Source of the DNA: Zygnema cylindricum
Lineage: Eukaryota; Streptophyta; Zygnematophyceae; Zygnematales; Zygnemataceae
DNA length: 48,059 nt
Direction: 5' to 3'
NCBI GenBank assembly: GCA_037447655.1
Contig: JBBHKE010003261.1
Location: forward strand, 64,001 to 112,059
Part shown: piece after piece, positions 43,444 through 48,059 of the stretch
How the letters are laid out: each line of letters begins with the position of its first letter
Numbering within the stretch: the stretch's first letter is position 1
The notes under the pieces: model-generated
Told to the model about the DNA's origin: nothing
What the model saw: the letters and a program-made list of their open reading frames with translations, nothing else
The model's database searches: none
Position numbers and translations under genes: made by a program

Positions 43444-43990
43444 CTAGTCTATAGAGCCGATATGTGTGTCGTCCACCACTGTAGGGAAATGGCAAGAGGG
43501 GGAAGAATGGGCGAAGCTTTGACGGTGCGGTAGAGCAAGGGTAAATAAAGGTCCGCAAAGAAAGTCATCTTGACGAGCATTGAATGTAGTGGAAAGAGTA
43601 ACCAAACAAGTTTCAGCAGAGAAATAATGATTGTTGATGAAAGAATGAAACTCTTGCAGAAAAGAAAAGATCCGGAAAATCAAGGAGGGGACATTCAAAA
43701 GCTCTAGAAAAATTGCTTCACAATCTACCATATTAAAGGCATTCGAAACATCAACTCGGACGAACCCAATCCGAAATTTTTTAGATCCATCAAAGCGATG
43801 ATATCCGACACCCGCATCTCACAACTCTTTCGTATGGCCTCCCCAAATTGAAGTTGCGAAAATTAATCTAATGCTAGAGTTGTTTACAGGTGGCATGAGC
43901 CACCAAACGATAGGAAACTTCACCCAAAGAATCTGACCGATTTCTCTGATTTTGCTTGATGGCAGCCACTAGATGAAAACCTGTGAGGAG
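43444..43990 (-). pseudogene. Non-LTR retrotransposon reverse-transcriptase relic
   Basis: The minus strand reads, with stops and shifts, through ordered reverse-transcriptase blocks: a GEVSYRLVAHATCKQL-like segment (near 43910), then VRVDVSNAFNMVDCEAIF (first catalytic Asp, near 43740), then ARQDDFLCGPLFTLAL (normally G-QQGDPLxxxLF) and VVDDTHI (normally YADD). The order and spacing fit LINE-type reverse transcriptases. The conserved QGDP is QDDF and there are in-frame stops upstream, so it is dead. The 5' part of the element would lie further right. Confidence 0.55.
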
Positions 43991-46550
43991 ATCACAAACT
44001 AGAAAATAACATCTTCGTTAGCAATAATATACTAAAAAAATTACACAAAAGCCTCAAGTACAAAACTTATGGAAGAGACATTGAGAAACAACTCATAAAC
44101 CATGTATGTTGGACCCTTCGTAAAAGGTGGGGAGTACTGGCAAGTGTCATAACGAAAGTGTCCCATTAAAAATAAGACACTTTGTAGGCTGAAAGGGATG
44201 GAATGAGACAAAAGGGTGGAAGCCGCTAGACTAATCCCTCGAAAGACCACGACTTTTGCAGAGGAGTGAGGAACAATTGTGAATGTATAGAGGGCTATGA
44301 TGGTAAGAGAATCCTCACCAACACGACTCAAATGAACAACATGTTGATAAGAGGAAGGGACATGTGAAGACCATGGTGGAAGACGGGGCATAAAAAAACC
44401 GCTAGAAACAAGATACACAATGCTCAGCATAAAGGGTTTCTCGAAGAAACCAGCCATAGTCTCACGATACCCACTAGGGTCAGGAAAGAAAAGATGAGAT
44501 GGGGTCCCCAAGAATAAACATCCACCAAATCAACATTAATGTGGGATAAAGGGAGGAATCATGTATGAGAATCCGCAGATTTACAAGGTTACGGGTCCAT
44601 AGTCTAAGACGAGGGGATCCCAAATCATAAGCATTGAAGACATCAAAATCAAGAGCAAAAGATTACCATTCGTCTGTAGGGTGGAAAAGAAGTGTTGACG
44701 AATAGAGTAAAGAAAAGAGTACTCGCGAACGGATTGTAAAGGGCAAAGAAACAATGATAATAACCACAAATCATTTTGGACTCTCAGGATGTTGTGACAT
44801 AGTAAAGTTTTACAAGATTTGAATTAGATGGGAGAAGGAGAAGGGGCACAGAGTGTGCTACTTAACGTATCGGCCAATGGAAATGAAACAAGTGGAATAT
44901 GTTGAGGTGGAAAGAAAGGAAAACATATGCAACGGAGGATGGAAAAGGGTGTGTGTGGAACATAGCGGAGGTAAAGTGAAATAAAGGGGGAAGAAGAGGG
45001 ACGGGTATGGGAAAAGGATTTTGTAGCGTATTTCTTTGAGTTCGTTGTCACCCCCTTTTGGTGTCTTACGTACTAACGGCAATGTAATTGCATTCTTACT
45101 GGGTATTTATTTATTTATTTTCTCACTGACCTAGTTCGAGGTGGAGAGAAGAAATTAAACAACCTAAGAGAGCCACACAAGAATGTCTAATAGGTCGGTC
45201 TCACATGGTTTGCTGCATTTCCCACCACTCTTCAAATACATTGACATGTGAGAATACCAAACAGCTTTCACATGGCAAGGAGGCTTTATCAGGATTCAAC
45301 ATGTTCAATCAGACGACAATTGATTACCAAACAGATCCAGTTCCTTGCAGCCCCCATTATTGACCAATGTTTCACATGCTCAGATAGAACCGGCATTTCT
45401 ACAAACCATCCCGCAGACTTTTTCATCCTTTTCAAAACTGACAGTAATCCACAAGGCATTAAGGAACTTGTTAAAGCTCAGCTTCGACATCGTGCAAGCA
45501 AATGAAAACATTAAAAACAAGGTAATGGCTTCACAGTTGAGGTCGAACTGAAGTCATGTGATTTTATAAAAAACCAAGGAATGATTGACCATCGTGAGGG
45601 AGGGATCGACAAGTTTGTAAACGATAGAGAATTTGGCCAGTTAGATATTACAAATCTTCCGAATGTTTGTTCCACTACATACGTTCCTGGATGACAAAAC
45701 AACCGGTATAGAGCATAAAGGTATATGACCCACATGTGATACAAGTTCCTACATGTGATCCACAATACTGGTACATGGTACAAGCAAGCAACATAGCATG
45801 ATACATGCTCAGTACCAAAAGGACAAGAGCGGCAAAGGGGCTCGGTCGTCCAACCTGACACACTTTACTGACCTTTGCCTTGGTTGGTTTGCAGCACAAG
45901 CCTTTCTGCACACCAGCCAAGGCAGTCAGTACACCTATGACCTATGCTTTCACAGCCCCGGCTAACAACTCTGTAATTAAACCTCACTCCCGGACAAACA
46001 ACAAATGGGGCACCTATGTAGTCTGTCCTCAAGCAACATATATCTCCTTTCACCGTTTCACAGAACTACACATGAACAACAAACCGGGTCTCGTTTTGAC
46101 CGTTCAACAGCTATCGCAGCCCACCCTACTGTCCTTTCTGTACATAATGTATTGCTTTGGACCTATGTAGCTTTGCAGCAACTTGCCACATTTCACAAAG
46201 ATGAAGAACCACAACAACGACAAATCCACAAAACTTCCAAGGTCCAAGATCCTTTTCAACGATTCCCAGAATTCAAAAATGCCTGACAGTCCTTCAAAGT
46301 GGCCCGTGCGACAGCTTCCTCTGTCATATTCGTTTATTCATAAGCCTTCGAAATAAGTCTCCACATTCTCCACCCAATTCATCACACAATTTCACATTCG
46401 TCCTGTTCTCCCCACGTAAGAATTTTCCTCCTGTCATTTTAAGCCACTTCATGCAAATAGGAAACGATTTTCTCCTTAGAATACTCCACTTGATTGCAAC
46501 ATCGCCTACAGTCACATTATAAAGAAAAGGATTTGTATAGACGGTTCTCA
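43991..46550. other. No recognisable gene; includes the PEX13 3' flank at the right
   Basis: The left part (to about 45060) has minus-strand frames such as 44511-44041 that may be the degraded 5' region of the non-LTR element. From about 45100 the sequence changes character and has short frames on both strands without motifs. The part nearest 46550 should be the 3' UTR of PEX13. Confidence 0.35.
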
Positions 46551-48059
46551 CTAAGGACCCCACAATGAATCCCAACCAGCAGCAGGAGGCTCCCCCCCAG
46601 AGGGCCGTGGAACCATCGAACCCTTGGATGGAGGAAGTCCCATCCTTCCCTTACCCTCCTCCGCACTATTTGGTAAACCCATGCGTGCCCCTTTGGCCCC
46701 TTGCTGGCCTTCAATGGTGTGACCTGCCTTGGGAGGCCGTGGTCTAATGCCAAAAAGTCGCAAAACAAATCGAAGAAGTTCCGCATACAACGAACCAGAG
46801 CGGTCAAAAAGCTGCAAATGACAAAAAAAATCAGGTTAACGATGACATAATACACGTTAAACAGTATTGAAACAAGCCTACGGAAGTGAGAAAACTAGAA
46901 AATGAAGTGACAAGCGATGGGCAGATGCTTGCAGAGAATGCTAAAGCGACAGAATGAAAATCAACAGATAACAAAAAAACTGATAAGAACCAAAAAAACG
47001 AATGTCCTGCTTGACTTCCACAGACTGGAGTCAACAAACATGCACCAATGCCAACCCGAATTCGTCAACATCTATCCATGAAAGTGGTGCTTTGATTCCC
47101 CATGACATCTTTTACTTCCAAAACCTTAAGAACAGGTCATCTCCACCTTTACCAACTCGCCATGTGATTGCCTCTATCATTGCTTTAACAAAAATCTTAT
47201 AACATAATGCAGACTAGCAAGATCAAGAAGAAACATATCTATTAGAGGGAGGTGCATTCAGAGTAACCAATGGTTGAGGTTTGAAAAAACGCCCATGGCT
47301 GCCTACCTCCAAGAGAGCAGTAATAAAAAAGTGAAAGGCCGCAGTATTTTCATTCACAAGCACTGCTAGTCGCCCGAAGAAATTCATCATGCCATGCAAC
47401 TGCAAAAGAAACACGTCATCGTAAGAAACACGTCATCGTTTGAACCACATCGCTGCCTCACGCTACGCTCTGGATGCTCAGGGCATAGACACACCCACGT
47501 CTGCTCAAACACCTACGGCTGCAGAAGACAGTCACCTATCAACAGAGCAGTGGAACCCCGAAAACTATTTGTGAAGACAAAAACAGAGCTTTTTCTAACC
47601 CAAGAGGAAGGGAAAAAGCCGATCAGGTTCCAAAGCATAGCTAAAACAGTAATAAGAAATGGATGCAGTTATCATGGAAGCAGCTGAGAATTGTAGCCCT
47701 AAATGCAAACTATAAACTAGGAACTAGACAAAAGCCAGGAACTAGAATCATTCATGCTGCACAACAAAAAGTGGATACTATCAGGGACTCACCACTTGGA
47801 CCATCTTTTGCCACCATGACGGCGGCTGCGGCGGCATACCTCCGTTAGAGTCATTGGGATCACCCATCATCCCTTGGTGTCCATACGGACCCCCTACCCC
47901 CCATGCCCCCCCATACCCCATGCCCCCCATGCCATAACTGCCCATTCCACCATAGCTTCCCATTCCACCATAACTACCCATGCCACCAGCCGCCCCATAT
48001 CCTCCCCCATATCCACCATAACCCCTGTTATACATGCTACTTCCCAGTCCATAACTGCT
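46551..48059 (-). CDS. PEX13: Peroxisomal import protein PEX13, three C-terminal exons (partial)
   Basis: PEX13 is an integral peroxisomal membrane protein of the docking and translocation machinery for PEX5-carried matrix proteins. Exons on the minus strand are 48059-47793 (continuing off the window), 47399-47307 and 46811-46551 (stop included), joined by two GT-AG phase 0 introns. The first encodes the Gly/Tyr/Met-rich domain (repeats such as GGMGSYGGMGSY) and ends WWQKMVQV. The second encodes LHGMMNFFGRLAVLVNENT and AFHFFITALLE. The third encodes LFDRSGSLYAELLRFVLRLF followed by a Pro/Gly-rich tail of about 60 residues. The order YG-rich domain, VNF-GR-A-LV-NT block, ALL-LFDR block is that of plant PEX13, which lacks the SH3 domain of yeast and animal proteins; none is seen here. 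The N-terminus is outside the window. Confidence 0.9.

Overview
The window looks like nuclear DNA of a plant (a streptophyte; the exact group cannot be told from this sequence). Two ordinary plant genes with GT-AG introns sit near the ends: an R2R3-MYB transcription factor (complete, minus strand, 4147-6530) and the 3' exons of the peroxisomal import protein PEX13 (minus strand, 46551-48059, running off the right edge). Almost everything between them is nested transposable elements.

Region by region: 1-4146 holds little recognisable coding sequence apart from a possible last exon at 1-93. 4147-6530 is the MYB gene. 7150-13997 is a cluster of cut-and-paste DNA transposons and MITEs, several nested in each other and many with intact target-site duplications (TSDs). 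14024-15063 is a solo LTR. 16083-27025 is a Ty1/copia nest: a shortened element (TSD TAAGA) whose 3' LTR was hit by a full-length 6.45-kb element (TSD CTTAC). 28205-38574 is a second copia nest: a plus-strand element (TSD AAGGC) broken by a minus-strand chimera of two different copia families, with a probable solo LTR (TSD CAGGC) inside its 3' LTR. 40695-41581 is another solo LTR (TSD CTTTT). 41582-46550 holds a decayed non-LTR reverse transcriptase and a MITE. 46551-48059 is PEX13.

The copia elements belong to one clade with several subfamilies and share four features that I think are the most interesting content here. (1) The primer-binding site directly after the 5' LTR is complementary to the anticodon arm of plant initiator tRNA-Met, not its 3' end, as in Drosophila copia half-tRNA priming. 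(2) The Gag reading frame begins inside the LTR and runs through the primer-binding site, so a second in-frame ATG is the complement of the tRNA CAU anticodon. (3) The LTR end can fold into a hairpin whose arms change in a compensatory way between subfamilies and whose loop holds the first ATG. (4) Each LTR subfamily carries five GTAC cores with the same 10-14-9-11 base spacing, the core bound by plant SBP-box factors. In addition, the shortened element has an almost uninterrupted Gag/mini-Pol fusion frame that lost protease, integrase and reverse transcriptase motifs, and the full-length element carries a Glu-to-Lys change at the integrase catalytic position.
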